DNA of 64,000 nucleotides from Actinomycetes bacterium (GCA_021793235.1 JAJYTD010000001.1:310001-374000); one strand, 5' to 3'; shown: positions 38,254-47,263, counted from the first letter of the stretch. Made by a program: numbers and translations. The notes: a model not told the origin generated them from the sequence alone.

Positions 38254-39414
38254 GTGGCTCTATCGGTGTTGTCCAGCGAAATACCGCCGATCCGACAGGT
38301 GGTGCAACTGGTCGCGGGCGCAAGACCCGGGGGTACGGTGACCCTTTCGGATGTCACCTCCGCCTTGGAGCGTCTGGACGCCCCGCTCGAGTCTTTGGAC
38401 CAGGTGGTCCACGGCCTCGCCCAAGAAGGGGTCGATGTCGTCGACCCGACAGCGGACGAGCCGTCGACCGCCCCCGAGTCCGGCCAAAGAGCATCAAGCG
38501 ACCTGGTACGTATCTACCTGCGCGAGATCGGCCGCGTGCCGCTCCTCACGGCAGCAGAAGAAGTGGACCTCGCCAAATCGATCGAGGCCGGCCTGTTCGC
38601 CGCGCAGAAGCTGTCCGGCGCGCGGCACCGGATGGTTCCGGAGCAGATGGCCCCCGAGCGTATCGGCGACCTTCAGACCCTCGTTTCCGAAGGCGAGCGC
38701 GCCAAGCGCTGCCTGATCGAGTCGAACCTGCGGCTGGTCGTGTCCATCGCCAAGCGCTACATCGGGCGCGGCCTGCTCTTTTTAGACCTGATCCAGGAGG
38801 GCAACCTGGGGTTGATCCGGGCGGTGGAGAAGTTCGACTACACCAAGGGCTTCAAGTTCTCCACCTATGCCACCTGGTGGATCCGGCAGGCCATCACCCG
38901 GGCCATTGCCGACCAGGCGCGCACCATCCGCATCCCGGTGCACATGGTCGAGACGATCAACAAGCTGATGCGGGTACAGCGCCGGCTCCACCAGGAGCTG
39001 GGCCGCGAACCGACCCCGCAGGAGATCTCCGCGGAAACCGGATTCGGGGATGACCGGGTCCAGGAGATCCAGCGCATTGCCCAGGAACCGGTGTCCCTCC
39101 ACACCCCGATAGGGGAGGAGGACTCCGACTTCGGCGACTTCATCGAGGATACGGATGCTGTCGCGCCGGCGGATGCTGCGGCGTTCCTCATGCTCCAGGA
39201 CCAGTTGCTGGACATGCTCAGCGATCTCACCGAGCGCGAGCAACGCATCATCCGGCTGCGGTTCGGCATGGCAGACGGGCATCCGCATACCTTGGAGGAG
39301 GTGGGACGGGAATTCGGTGTCACGCGGGAGCGCATCCGCCAGATCGAGTCCAAGACGCTGGCGAAACTGCGCCATCCGTCACGGGCGCACATGCTCCGCG
39401 ACTTCCTGGGGTGA
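38254..39414 (+). CDS. Primary-type RNA polymerase sigma factor (sigma-70 family)
   Basis: A 386-residue group 1/2 sigma factor. Region 1.2 is seen in [21 protein letters not shown]. Region 2 includes the -10 recognition helix and RPAM motif ([16 protein letters not shown]). Region 3 and region 4 with its helix-turn-helix ([20 protein letters not shown]) are complete. The N-terminal part before region 1.2 is short (about 85 residues), without the long acidic extension of Streptomyces HrdB. It may therefore be a principal factor of a compact type or a closely related group 2 paralogue. The GTG at 38254 is used. Confidence 0.92.
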   Translation: MALSVLSSEIPPIRQVVQLVAGARPGGTVTLSDVTSALERLDAPLESLDQVVHGLAQEGVDVVDPTADEPSTAPESGQRASSDLVRIYLREIGRVPLLTAAEEVDLAKSIEAGLFAAQKLSGARHRMVPEQMAPERIGDLQTLVSEGERAKRCLIESNLRLVVSIAKRYIGRGLLFLDLIQEGNLGLIRAVEKFDYTKGFKFSTYATWWIRQAITRAIADQARTIRIPVHMVETINKLMRVQRRLHQELGREPTPQEISAETGFGDDRVQEIQRIAQEPVSLHTPIGEEDSDFGDFIEDTDAVAPADAAAFLMLQDQLLDMLSDLTEREQRIIRLRFGMADGHPHTLEEVGREFGVTRERIRQIESKTLAKLRHPSRAHMLRDFLG

Positions 39415-39525
39415 CGCAGAGGGGCCGCAGCGCACCGGAGGGCATGCGGAATTCCCGGGTGGCCGAAGGCGGCCGTTGGCGTGATCGATTGCTCCACCGA
39501 CGCGTTCGGCACTACGTTCAGTTAC

Positions 39526-40857
39526 ATGTCAGGTCAGCAGCGGCAGTCGGGCGCCCGTAAGCGGAGGGGCGTGGTCCTGGCCATCGCCGTGGCCCTCGGT
39601 GCGCTGTTGTTCGGTGCCTTCACCGTGGTCACCGGCTCTGGCGGTGCCGAGGGCAGGCAGCGCATCGCCTACTTCGCCGACTGGAACACGGCGAACCGCG
39701 GATACACGATCAAGGACGTGGACGACAGCGGGGCGGCGGCGCGACTGGACCGGCTGATGTGGGCGTTCGGTCATGTCAACGAAGAAGGACGGTGCGACAT
39801 CCCCGCGGACGCCGGCCAGGCGTGGGAGATCTACCAGCGGCGCTACGAAGCCGACGAGAGCGTCGACGGCGAACCCGACGACTATGACCAGCCGCTGGCC
39901 GGCAGCCTCAACCAACTGCGCAAGCTCCAAGCGGAACACCCGGGTCTGCACGCGAGTATTTCGCTGGGCGGCTGGAACTGGTCGACCCACTTCTCCACGG
40001 CCGTGCGGACCAAGGAGTCCCGGGAGGAGTTCGTGTCCTCCTGCATCGACCTGTGGCTGCGCGGGAACCTGCCCGAACTCGGCGAGGAACCGCAGGGCGG
40101 CAAGGGCGCCGCAGAGGGGATCTTCGACGGGATCGACCTCGACTGGGAGTGGCCGGGCGGAGGCGGGCATCCCGACAACATCGAACACCCTGCCGACAAG
40201 CGCAACTTCACCCTGGTGGTGCGGGAGTTCCGCCGCCAACTGGACAGGCTGGAGCAGGAGACCGGGCGGGAGTACACGCTCTCGGCCTCCCTGGCCAACA
40301 GCGAAGAGCTCATGTCGGCCAGCTACGACCCGGAAGCCTTCGACTCCCTGGACTTCGCCACTGTGCAGGGGTACGACTTCACCGGGGCCTGGAGCGACAC
40401 CACCAGCCACCACTCCCAGCTGCACGTTCCTGAGGGCGCGCCCCACGACGCCAGTGTCGACCGGGTGGTGCACCAGTACCTGGACCACGGGCTTGCGGAC
40501 GAGAAGCTGGTGGTCGGCTTCCCCGGGTTCGGCCGCGGCTGGGAGGGCGTGGAGGGTGCGGGTTTCGGCAGGTTCGCGACGGCGGAAGGGGAGGCCGAAG
40601 GTGAGTACGGTAAAGGCACCGACGCCTACGCCGACCTTGAGGCACGCGAGGGCCGCCGTTTCCTCGACCCGCTGAACGGTGCCTACTGGCTCGTCGACGG
40701 CGACGAATGGTGGACCTACGACACACCGGAGACCGTGGCCCTCAAGGGTGCTTACGTGCGCGAGAACAACCTCGGCGGGCTGATGCTGTGGAACCTCGAC
40801 ATGGACCCCGAAGCCGAACTCGTCGAGGCGATGGACGAATCGCTGGAGGACCCGTAG
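39526..40857 (+). CDS. Glycoside hydrolase family 18 chitinase
   Basis: A 443-residue GH18 enzyme with a basic N-terminus and a hydrophobic segment (about 14-36), acting as a signal peptide or an anchor. The catalytic DxxDxDxE motif is intact: D201, D204, D206 and E208 in DGIDLDWEW. Other barrel strands (ASISLGGWNWS and VQGYDFTGAW) match chitinase A-like members. No chitin-binding module is present. The ATG at 39526 is preferred to upstream starts. It would hydrolyse chitin or related beta-1,4-GlcNAc polymers outside the cell. Confidence 0.88.
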   Translation: MSGQQRQSGARKRRGVVLAIAVALGALLFGAFTVVTGSGGAEGRQRIAYFADWNTANRGYTIKDVDDSGAAARLDRLMWAFGHVNEEGRCDIPADAGQAWEIYQRRYEADESVDGEPDDYDQPLAGSLNQLRKLQAEHPGLHASISLGGWNWSTHFSTAVRTKESREEFVSSCIDLWLRGNLPELGEEPQGGKGAAEGIFDGIDLDWEWPGGGGHPDNIEHPADKRNFTLVVREFRRQLDRLEQETGREYTLSASLANSEELMSASYDPEAFDSLDFATVQGYDFTGAWSDTTSHHSQLHVPEGAPHDASVDRVVHQYLDHGLADEKLVVGFPGFGRGWEGVEGAGFGRFATAEGEAEGEYGKGTDAYADLEAREGRRFLDPLNGAYWLVDGDEWWTYDTPETVALKGAYVRENNLGGLMLWNLDMDPEAELVEAMDESLEDP

Positions 40858-40879
40858 CGCCGACGCTTCTCTGTCGGCG
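40858..40879 (+). terminator. Hairpin after the chitinase gene
   Basis: CGCCGAC (40858-40864) pairs with GTCGGCG (40873-40879) over an eight-base loop, beginning right after the stop codon. The stem is short but perfectly paired. Confidence 0.6.
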
Positions 40880-40974
40880 GGAGCGGTCGTGGCGGACCCG
40901 GGCACGGTAGCGGCCCCGCCCGGTTTCCCCGCACAGCCACTCCCGCCGAACCACCTCCGGCACCCCCACCAATA

Positions 40975-41042
40975 GATCTTGGCGTTGACCTTGACGCTGT
41001 GCACCTCTCGCGCGCGGTTCAGGGGTGCACAGCGCCAAGATC
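40975..41042. repeat. Long inverted repeat with a 12-base insertion in one arm
   Basis: The right arm (41024-41042) is perfectly complementary to two left segments, GATCTTGGCG (40975-40984) and CTGTGCACC (40997-41005). It is broken by 12 extra bases (40985-40996) made of TTGACC and TTGACG. All 19 pairs are otherwise perfect. It lies between convergent genes. It may be a bidirectional terminator altered by a small insertion, or one copy of a dispersed palindromic repeat. Confidence 0.7.
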
Positions 41043-41061
41043 AGCGCGGGAAAAGGCCGGT

Positions 41062-41283
41062 TCATTCGTCGAAGCAGCCCTGGTCGCGGGCGCGCTCCAC
41101 CGACTCGGGGTCGTCCCAATCGATGTGGCAGCTTGCGGCGTCCAGGAACATGTAGGCGCCGACCAGCACCACGGCTCCCACGATGAGGGCGACCGCCAGG
41201 CAGCCGAGGCCGCAGCCGAGCCAGAACCGCTTGTTGCTCCGCGGGCGGCCGCCGCGGGGGTTGGGTGCGTGGTGGGGGGGCAT
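41062..41283 (-). CDS. Small single-pass membrane protein, unknown function
   Basis: A 73-residue protein with a Pro/Arg-rich cytoplasmic N-terminus, one strong membrane helix (about residues 21-48) and a short acidic outer tail. The tail carries two cysteines (ASCHIDWDDPESVERARDQGCFDE) that could pair outside the cell. The ATG at 41283 is used; upstream the RBS is only a weak purine stretch. I do not recognise a family. It sits downstream of the PPOX-type gene on the same strand, separated by a terminator. Confidence 0.65.
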   Translation of the reverse strand: MPPHHAPNPRGGRPRSNKRFWLGCGLGCLAVALIVGAVVLVGAYMFLDAASCHIDWDDPESVERARDQGCFDE

Positions 41284-41339
41284 GGAGACTCTTTCGTCTT
41301 TCTACGGGGATCCTCTTAACAGACGCCCATCACTTCGCT

Positions 41340-41368
41340 TCGGTTCCGTCCGCGCCGGACGGAACCGA
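41340..41368 (-). terminator. Terminator of the PPOX-type gene
   Basis: A perfect 12-base-pair stem (41340-41351 with 41357-41368) has a five-base loop, lying about 50 bases beyond the stop of the minus-strand gene at 41418. Confidence 0.75.
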
Positions 41369-41417
41369 TCCAGCCTGGCAAAGCGCTACCGGTGAGCGCC
41401 GCCCGAACGTTCTCGGA

Positions 41418-41882
41418 TCAGCGGCGGAACTCCACCACCCCGGTCCCCGGGCGCCACAGGCGGACGCGCAGCGTGTCCTCCTCGACCGAGGTGAGCACGA
41501 CATCGCTGAGCAGCAGCCGGAACAGGTGGAAGGGCCCCGGCGGGGTTCCCGGCTGGCGGAACTCCGCCACCTTTAGCGGATCCGTCACCTCGACCGCGGT
41601 CCCCGACACCTTGGCGTCGCCGCCCTCCATCGAACCGTCGCCGGGGTTGGCGTGGACCGCGAACCGGCCGTCGCGCTGCAGGTCCCGGGCCTTGCGTGCG
41701 TCCGGCATCGAGCCGAGGACGAGGTCGGGACCGTGGAAGCCCACCTCGGTCCCGCTGACCCGCGGCGCGCCGTCCCGGCGCAGCGTGGCCACGACGTGGT
41801 GCGGGGTGGCCTCGAACCGGGCGCGGACGGCGGCCGCGAGCTCCGGGGCCGCCTCGGTGAATTCCTGCCATGTCACTGTCAT
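41418..41882 (-). CDS. Pyridoxamine 5'-phosphate oxidase-fold protein (FMN/F420-type)
   Basis: A 154-residue split-barrel flavin/deazaflavin-binding protein. The pattern PELAAAVRARFEATPHHVVATLRRDGAPRVSGTEVGF and later ARDLQRDGRFAVHANP are typical of the family that includes F420-dependent reductases and PNPOx-like proteins. The cofactor and substrate cannot be assigned. The ATG at 41882 gives a compact domain start; a GTG at 41912 would add ten residues. It is divergent from the large oxidoreductase gene, sharing a roughly 90-base promoter region. Confidence 0.75.
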   Translation of the reverse strand: MTVTWQEFTEAAPELAAAVRARFEATPHHVVATLRRDGAPRVSGTEVGFHGPDLVLGSMPDARKARDLQRDGRFAVHANPGDGSMEGGDAKVSGTAVEVTDPLKVAEFRQPGTPPGPFHLFRLLLSDVVLTSVEEDTLRVRLWRPGTGVVEFRR

Positions 41883-41969
41883 GGCCGCCAGTATCGTTTC
41901 GGCGGCTGCCACGTAGTGTCAGGAATCGCCCTCGGAACTATTGTCACGCGTGCGGTCGGCCGTCACGCT

Positions 41970-44876
41970 ATGAGCATGGATGATCTTGCTCCCCCTTCAG
42001 CACCGGGCGACATCGACGTCGACGGCTTCCAGCGCGCGCTGCGAGCGGAGGTCGCGGGGCCGGTGTCCTTCGGTTCGGGCGCCCGCGCCCTCTACACCGC
42101 CGACGCCTCCAACCACCGGCATGTCCCGATGGGGGTGGTCGTGCCCCGCACAGTCGACGACGTCATCGCGGCCGTGGCCGCCTGCGACACCTACGGGGTG
42201 GCGCTGACGCCGCGCGGCGGCGGCACCAGCATCGCCGGAAACGCCATCGGTGCGGGACTGGTCATCGACACCTCCCGGTATCTCACCGCCATCGAGGAGA
42301 TCGACCCGCAGGCCCGAACAGCGCGTGTCCAGCCGGGGACCATCCTGGACGACCTGCGCGCGGCGGCCGCGCCGCACGGCCTCACGTTCGGCCCCGACCC
42401 TTCCACGCACAGCAGGTGCACGATCGGCGGGATGATCGGCAACAACTCCTGCGGCTCCCATTCCGTTGCCTGGGGCACCACGGCCGACAACGTCGAGTCC
42501 CTGGACGTGCTGCTGCACAACGGCACCCGCATGACCGTGGGCGCGACCTCGCGCGAGGAGATGGAGCGCCGCGCGGCACTGCCCACCCGGGAGGGGCGGG
42601 TCTATGCGGCGCTGCTCGGCCTGACCACCACCTACATGGGTGACCTGCGCACCGGGATGCCGGAATTCTCCCGCCGGGTCTCCGGCTACTCCCTGGACCG
42701 GCTGCTGCCGGAGAAAGGCGGGCACATCGCGCGCGCCCTCACCGGAACCGAAGGCAGCTGCGTCACCGTGCTGGGCGCGACCGTGCGGCTGGTCGAGGCT
42801 CCCGCCGCCCGTGCGCTGGTGGTGCTGGGCTATCCCGACACCCCGGCAGCCGCCGACGCGGTACCGGAGCTGCTCGGCCACAACCCGCTGACCGTCGAGA
42901 GCCTCAACGAGCAGCTCGTCCGGGGCCTGGACCGCCCCGGCGCGCGCTCCGGGGTCGCGCTGCCCGACGGCCGCGCCTGGCTGCTGGTGGAGATCGGCGG
43001 TGCGGACATGGCCGATGCGGCCGCCGCAGGCGAGGCGATGCTGCGCGGGCTGAAGGGGTCGGCGAGGCCGTCCGGGTCGGTCATCGTCACCGACCCCGCG
43101 CACGCGCGGGCGCTCTGGCGTATCCGAGAAGAGGGGTCGGGCCTGGCCACCCGCGCACCGGACGGGACGGAGGCCTGGCCGGGCTGGGAGGACGCGGCCG
43201 TTCCCCCCGAACGGCTGGGCTCCTACCTGCGCGAGTTCGACAAGCTCATGGAGCGCCACGGCCGCAGAGGCGTGGCCTACGGGCACTTCGGCGAGGGCTG
43301 CATCCACGTCCGCATCGACTTCGACCTGGCGGCCAAGGCCGGACAGGCCGACTTCCGCGCGTTCATGGAGGACGCCGCCGACCTCGTCTCCGCTCACGGC
43401 GGGTCGATCTCCGGCGAGCACGGCGACGGCCAGGCCCGCTCGGAACTGCTGCCCCGGATGTACGACGCGAACGTGATGCGCGCCTTCCGCGAGTTCAAGT
43501 CCATCTGGGACCCGCGCAACCTGATGAACCCGGGCATCATCGTCGACCCGCTGCCGCTCGACGGCGATCTGCGTGTCGCCACCGTCACCAGCGCGCCGCT
43601 GACCGTGCTCTCCTACCCGGAGGACCAGGGGGACTTCGCGCGCGCCATGCGCCGCTGCGTCGGCGTTGGCAAGTGCCGCCGCCACGAAGGCCCCGGGGTG
43701 ATGTGCCCCAGCTACATGGTGACCCGGGAGGAGAAGGACTCCACGCGGGGCCGGGCGCGGATGCTGTTCGAAATGGTCAACGGCGAGGTGATCACCGACG
43801 GTTGGCGCTCGGAGGAGGTCCGCGAAAGCCTCGACCTGTGCCTCTCCTGCAAGGGATGCCGCAGCGACTGCCCGGTCAACGTGGACATGGCCGCCTACAA
43901 GGCCGAGTTCCTGCACCACCACTACCGGGGGCGGGTGCGGCCCGCCTCGCACTACTCCATGGGGTGGCTGCCGGTGTGGTCGCGGCTGGCGGCGCTGGCG
44001 CCGGCCGAGGTGAACCGGATGGGCGGCGCCCGGGTGCTGGGCGACGCGCTCAAACGCCTGGGGGGGATCGCGCCGCAGCGCAGCATCCCCGAGTTCGCCC
44101 GGACCACCTTCACCCGCTGGTTCCGCAGGCACCGCCCCGCACCGGGGGAGAAGGGCAGCGTGGTGCTGTGGCCCGACACCTTCGGCAACCATCTGACGCC
44201 GCAGGTGCCGATGGCGGCCGTGCGGGTGCTGGAGGACGCCGGATTCCGCGTGGTGCTGCCCAAGGGGCCCGTGTGCTGCGGGCTGACCTGGGTTTCGACC
44301 GGGCAGTTGAGCGTCGCCCGCACGGTGATGCGCCGCGCGCTGCGCGCACTCGCCCCGCACGTCGCCGCGGGCGTGCCCATCGTCGGGCTGGAACCGAGCT
44401 GTGCGGCGGCACTGCGCAGCGACCTGCTGGAGCTGGTGCCGGGCGAGCAGAGTGAGCGTGTCGCGTCGTCGGTGTACACCCTCGCGGGCTTCCTCAAGGA
44501 GTACGCGCCGGACTGGCAGCCGCCGCGCGTCGACGCGGAGGCGATCAGCCAGGTGCACTGCCACCAGCACGCGGTGATCGGCTTCGACGCCGACCGGGAG
44601 CTGATGGAGCGCGCCGGGATCGGTAGTGATGTCCTCGACTCCGGCTGCTGCGGGCTGGCCGGCAACTTCGGGTTCGAGAAGGACCACTACGACGTCTCGA
44701 AGGCGGTGGGCGAACGCGTCCTGCTGCCGGCGGTCCGCGAGGCCGCCCCGGAGACACTGGTGCTCGCGGACGGGTTCAGCTGCCGCACCCAGATCACGCA
44801 GGAGACCGGTCGCCCGGCCCTGCACCTCGCCGAGGTGCTGGCGCGCGGGCTGGGGGCAGACCACGAGGGCCGGTAG
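41970..44876 (+). CDS. FAD-linked oxidase / Fe-S (CCG-domain) oxidoreductase fusion, D-2-hydroxyacid dehydrogenase type
   Basis: A 968-residue protein joining a GlcD/Dld-like FAD part and a GlpC/GlcF-like Fe-S part. The FAD-binding domain has PRGGGTSIAGNAIG and GGMIGNNSCGSHS, and the FAD-oxidase C domain ends GSISGEHGDGQARSELLPRMY. Two 4Fe-4S clusters are indicated by CVGVGKC and CLSCKGCRSDCP. Two CCG motifs are in PVCCGLTW and SGCCGLAGNFGF. The architecture matches E. coli YdiJ-type D-2-hydroxyglutarate/D-lactate dehydrogenases. Substrate is uncertain. A TTGTCA-N17-CACGCT promoter ends just before the start codons, so a leaderless start at 41976 is possible. Confidence 0.85.
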   Translation: MSMDDLAPPSAPGDIDVDGFQRALRAEVAGPVSFGSGARALYTADASNHRHVPMGVVVPRTVDDVIAAVAACDTYGVALTPRGGGTSIAGNAIGAGLVIDTSRYLTAIEEIDPQARTARVQPGTILDDLRAAAAPHGLTFGPDPSTHSRCTIGGMIGNNSCGSHSVAWGTTADNVESLDVLLHNGTRMTVGATSREEMERRAALPTREGRVYAALLGLTTTYMGDLRTGMPEFSRRVSGYSLDRLLPEKGGHIARALTGTEGSCVTVLGATVRLVEAPAARALVVLGYPDTPAAADAVPELLGHNPLTVESLNEQLVRGLDRPGARSGVALPDGRAWLLVEIGGADMADAAAAGEAMLRGLKGSARPSGSVIVTDPAHARALWRIREEGSGLATRAPDGTEAWPGWEDAAVPPERLGSYLREFDKLMERHGRRGVAYGHFGEGCIHVRIDFDLAAKAGQADFRAFMEDAADLVSAHGGSISGEHGDGQARSELLPRMYDANVMRAFREFKSIWDPRNLMNPGIIVDPLPLDGDLRVATVTSAPLTVLSYPEDQGDFARAMRRCVGVGKCRRHEGPGVMCPSYMVTREEKDSTRGRARMLFEMVNGEVITDGWRSEEVRESLDLCLSCKGCRSDCPVNVDMAAYKAEFLHHHYRGRVRPASHYSMGWLPVWSRLAALAPAEVNRMGGARVLGDALKRLGGIAPQRSIPEFARTTFTRWFRRHRPAPGEKGSVVLWPDTFGNHLTPQVPMAAVRVLEDAGFRVVLPKGPVCCGLTWVSTGQLSVARTVMRRALRALAPHVAAGVPIVGLEPSCAAALRSDLLELVPGEQSERVASSVYTLAGFLKEYAPDWQPPRVDAEAISQVHCHQHAVIGFDADRELMERAGIGSDVLDSGCCGLAGNFGFEKDHYDVSKAVGERVLLPAVREAAPETLVLADGFSCRTQITQETGRPALHLAEVLARGLGADHEGR

Positions 44877-44914
44877 CGCCGTAGTCTGCTGGACAGGCGG
44901 TCCGCTCTGCGCGG

Positions 44915-45397
44915 TCAGATCCCCATCTGCTCGCGCAGAGCGGCAAGAGCACGGGCGGCGTGGTCGGCCAGGCGCGGGTCGTGGGGGTCCACACCGTCGT
45001 CGACGTGCACCTGCCAGGTGATGTCCGATCCCCCGGGTGGTCGGCGGGCGACCAGGCGGTAGCCGGTACCGCTGTCTTCCAGGGGCAGGTGCCGGCTCAC
45101 GACGATGGTCGCGGTCACGCGCTCATAGATGGTTTCGGCCAGCCGTCCCGGTTCGGAAACGGCGAACGTCCGCTCTCCCGCGCCCTCCTCGGTGAACCGG
45201 AGGCCGGAGTCGGACCAGCGGGCACGGTCGATGTGCTGCCACGGTACGGCGTGGCCGTCGGGCAGGTGCAGGGCGTGCGTGGTCGCGACGAGCGTGCCCT
45301 CGGCCGCGGGCGCGTGGGAGAGGACACGCTCCCCGCGCCGCAGTCGCAACCGGTCGCGGACCCCGCTGGGCAGGGTGGTGCGGTGCGGTAGGCGCAT
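44915..45397 (-). CDS. Hypothetical protein, PH-like N-terminal segment
   Basis: A 160-residue soluble protein. Its first half (RLRLRRGERVLSHAPAAEGTLVATTHALHLPDG) looks like a small PH/GRAM-type beta barrel common in actinobacterial hypothetical proteins. The second half is of mixed alpha/beta character and ends DHAARALAALREQMGI. Function is unknown. The ATG at 45397 lies four bases after the stop of the upstream minus-strand gene, so the two are probably co-transcribed and coupled. Confidence 0.7.
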   Translation of the reverse strand: MRLPHRTTLPSGVRDRLRLRRGERVLSHAPAAEGTLVATTHALHLPDGHAVPWQHIDRARWSDSGLRFTEEGAGERTFAVSEPGRLAETIYERVTATIVVSRHLPLEDSGTGYRLVARRPPGGSDITWQVHVDDGVDPHDPRLADHAARALAALREQMGI

Positions 45398-45401
45398 GCC
45401 G

Positions 45402-45713
45402 TCAGTGACCGCCGTCGCCTGGTGCGGCCCCGTTCGGACCGGCGTTGTGCAGCTCGGCGCTCTCCTCCTCAGTGGGACGGGACAGGAAGTCCTTGACTGA
45501 CGCCACCGGCAGTTTTTCGCTGACCTTGGAGTAGACGGTCCTGCCCGCGGTGCTGACCTGGGCACCGACGAGCCCGGCGGTCTCCTGGATCGCGGGACTG
45601 TCCGCGATCCGGCGGGCGGTGCGGGCGATCTGCTCGTAGCGGGCTTTGCCCGCCCTGGCCCCGAACACATACCCCACGGCGAGACCGGCGACGAACGTGA
45701 TGCGGTAGCGCAT
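45402..45713 (-). CDS. Small YtxH-like membrane protein
   Basis: A 103-residue protein beginning with a hydrophobic glycine-rich segment (ITFVAGLAVGYVFGARAG, residues 5-22), followed by the K-A-R-Y-E-Q-I pattern. This start is widespread in actinobacterial YtxH-like proteins. The rest is amphipathic helix with a disordered Pro/Gly-rich end. The ATG at 45713 follows GAGAGGG. Function is unknown; membrane-attached stress or envelope roles have been suggested for the family. Confidence 0.75.
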   Translation of the reverse strand: MRYRITFVAGLAVGYVFGARAGKARYEQIARTARRIADSPAIQETAGLVGAQVSTAGRTVYSKVSEKLPVASVKDFLSRPTEEESAELHNAGPNGAAPGDGGH

Positions 45714-45843
45714 GGGTCCCTCTCAACGTCGGCGCTGCTGACGTATCCGACGTTACCCCGTGGCGCGGGAAAACCCGTCACGAGCACGCCCGCGAATGCG
45801 CTAGTCTATTCCTGTCGCCAGGGGATGCCCCGGGCAGACGCGG

Positions 45844-45916
45844 TCCCGCGTAGCTCAATCGGCAGAGCAGCCGGCTGTTAACCGGCAGGTTACTGGTTCG
45901 AGTCCAGTCGCGGGAG
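45844..45916 (+). tRNA. tRNA-Asn (GTT)
   Basis: A complete cloverleaf is readable. The acceptor TCCCGCG (45844-45850) pairs with CGCGGGA (45909-45915) and the discriminator is G. The D stem is GCTC/GAGC. The anticodon stem GCCGG/CCGGC encloses CTGTTAA, with GTT at 45877-45879. The T arm is ACTGG-TTCGAGT-CCAGT. CCA is not encoded. Confidence 0.96.
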
Positions 45917-45923
45917 CTTCCTT

Positions 45924-45953
45924 ACGGCCCGTCGGAGATCTCCGGCGGGCCGT
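45924..45953 (+). terminator. Terminator after tRNA-Asn
   Basis: A 14-base-pair stem (45924-45937 with 45940-45953, one G-U) begins eight bases after the tRNA. It is preceded by TTCCTT rather than followed by a T-tract. Confidence 0.75.
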
Positions 45954-45957
45954 TGGC

Positions 45958-46260
45958 GTTGGGGCCGGGTGGAGCGGGCGGCCCTCACCGAGCGGGCGTG
46001 GAGGCGGGGCGGTGTGGGCGGCCCTCGCCGAGCGACCGTGCACGTATTTCCAGGATTGCGCCCGCGAACCGGTTAAAAGCGCACGGTGATGCGGGAGGGC
46101 GGGGAAACCGGGGAAACCGGGGGAGGGGCGCTCGGGCGTCGGGAGCGCCGAAGGCCGGGGGAGGAAGGCCGCAGTCGGGGAGCTGTCGACGGGCCCGGGG
46201 CAGGGGGCGCACGGTCGATGCGGGAGGCCGGGAGAACCGGGGAAACCGGGGGCGGCCGCG
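45958..46260. repeat. Low-complexity gap with two families of direct repeats
   Basis: A 19-base unit GGGCGGCCCTCaCCGAGCG occurs at 45976-45994 and, with one change, at 46016-46034. A G-rich unit of about 38 bases, containing runs of GGGGAAACC, occurs at 46088-46126 and again, imperfectly, at 46217-46253, 129 bases later. Frames across the region only encode Gly/Arg/Glu/Thr repeats. I support no gene here. Confidence 0.65.
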
Positions 46261-46265
46261 TCCGC

Positions 46266-47147
46266 TCACGGTTTGCGGGCGATCCCGCCGGCGATGAGCT
46301 TGCAGTTGCGCTGCGGCATTCGGTAGGAGCCCGGGACCCTGGTGCTGAGAGGAAGCGGGCGCCATTCGTTGAGCGGCACCATTCCCGGTTCGACGAGCGT
46401 CCAGTCGCCGAAGTAGGAAGCGATTTCCTCGTGGGTGCGCCAGCGCCCGGTACCCAGCTTTTGCAGGAACGCCTTTTCCAGGTGCTCCGCGCGGAGGGCG
46501 TCACTGGGGAATTGAGTGGAATCGGGCCGGTGGAAGTGGCTGATGGCCAGATGGCTGCCGGGTGCGAGCGCGTCGCACAGCTCCCGGGTCAGGCGCCTCG
46601 GCTCCTCGCGGTCGTGCAGGTGGTGCAGAATACCGCCGAGTATCAGGCCCACCGGGCGGCCGAAGTCGATCAGGCCGCTCTTCTCGGCTTCGTGTAGGAC
46701 CTCCTGTGGCCGGAGGAGGTCAGCGGTGATGACCACGGTGGAGGAGTCGCCGGTGAGCAGCGCTCGGGCGTGTGCGAGCACGATCGGGTCGTTGTCCACA
46801 TACACCACATGGGCATGGGGGGCGTCCTCGTGGGCGATCTCATGCACGTTGCCGTCGCTGGGCAGCCCGGAGCCGATGTCCAGAAACTGGTCGATCCCGC
46901 GTTCCGCGGAGAGGTAGCGGACCGCGCGCTGAACGAAGGCCCGGTTGCCCAGCGCGAGTTCGGTGGTTCCGGGAACGACCTCTTCGGCGTGGTCGGCCAT
47001 GGTCCGGTCGACCTCGAAGTGATCTTTTCCGCCCAGGTAATAGGAGTAGACGCGGGCGATACTCGGTTTGGTCATGTCGATGTTCGGGGGAGGGTTGTAC
47101 CTTTTGCCCGCATTTTTGAGGAATTTCGGGGAATCGAAGCGAGTCAT
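46266..47147 (-). CDS. SAM-dependent methyltransferase, PF04672 type
   Basis: A 293-residue protein of the actinobacterial S-adenosyl methyltransferase family. It has the family start NPPPNIDMTKPSIARVYSYYLGGKDHFEVDR and a SAM-binding FLDIGSGLPSDGNVHE. Strand motifs VVYVDNDPIVLAHARALL and ILHHLHD follow. These are expanded in actinomycetes and mostly uncharacterised. The ATG at 47147 has GAGGA at ideal spacing; an upstream ATG at 47162 lacks one. The upstream region is AT-richer than average. No operon partner is evident. Confidence 0.85.
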   Translation of the reverse strand: MTRFDSPKFLKNAGKRYNPPPNIDMTKPSIARVYSYYLGGKDHFEVDRTMADHAEEVVPGTTELALGNRAFVQRAVRYLSAERGIDQFLDIGSGLPSDGNVHEIAHEDAPHAHVVYVDNDPIVLAHARALLTGDSSTVVITADLLRPQEVLHEAEKSGLIDFGRPVGLILGGILHHLHDREEPRRLTRELCDALAPGSHLAISHFHRPDSTQFPSDALRAEHLEKAFLQKLGTGRWRTHEEIASYFGDWTLVEPGMVPLNEWRPLPLSTRVPGSYRMPQRNCKLIAGGIARKP

Positions 47148-47263
47148 CGCCGTCCTCTTCATGAGGTGGGGAAGCCGGCCGATACGCTCCGGATTGTATT
47201 ATTCCCGGCCCGTTATCGTCACCCTTTTCAGAAAGCACATAGGAAATAGCCGGACCGGATCCC

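Noticed and set aside
41652-41969. N-terminal extension of the FAD/Fe-S oxidoreductase
   Set aside because: The extension overlaps the divergent PPOX-type gene and lacks similarity to the FAD-binding fold, which begins shortly after 41976.
45844-46265. Genomic-island attachment site at tRNA-Asn
   Set aside because: No integrase, no repeated tRNA 3' end and no change to foreign-looking genes downstream were found in the window.
46086-46697. 203-codon plus-strand frame across the G-rich repeats
   Set aside because: It encodes GETGETGGG-type low-complexity sequence and runs antisense through the methyltransferase gene.
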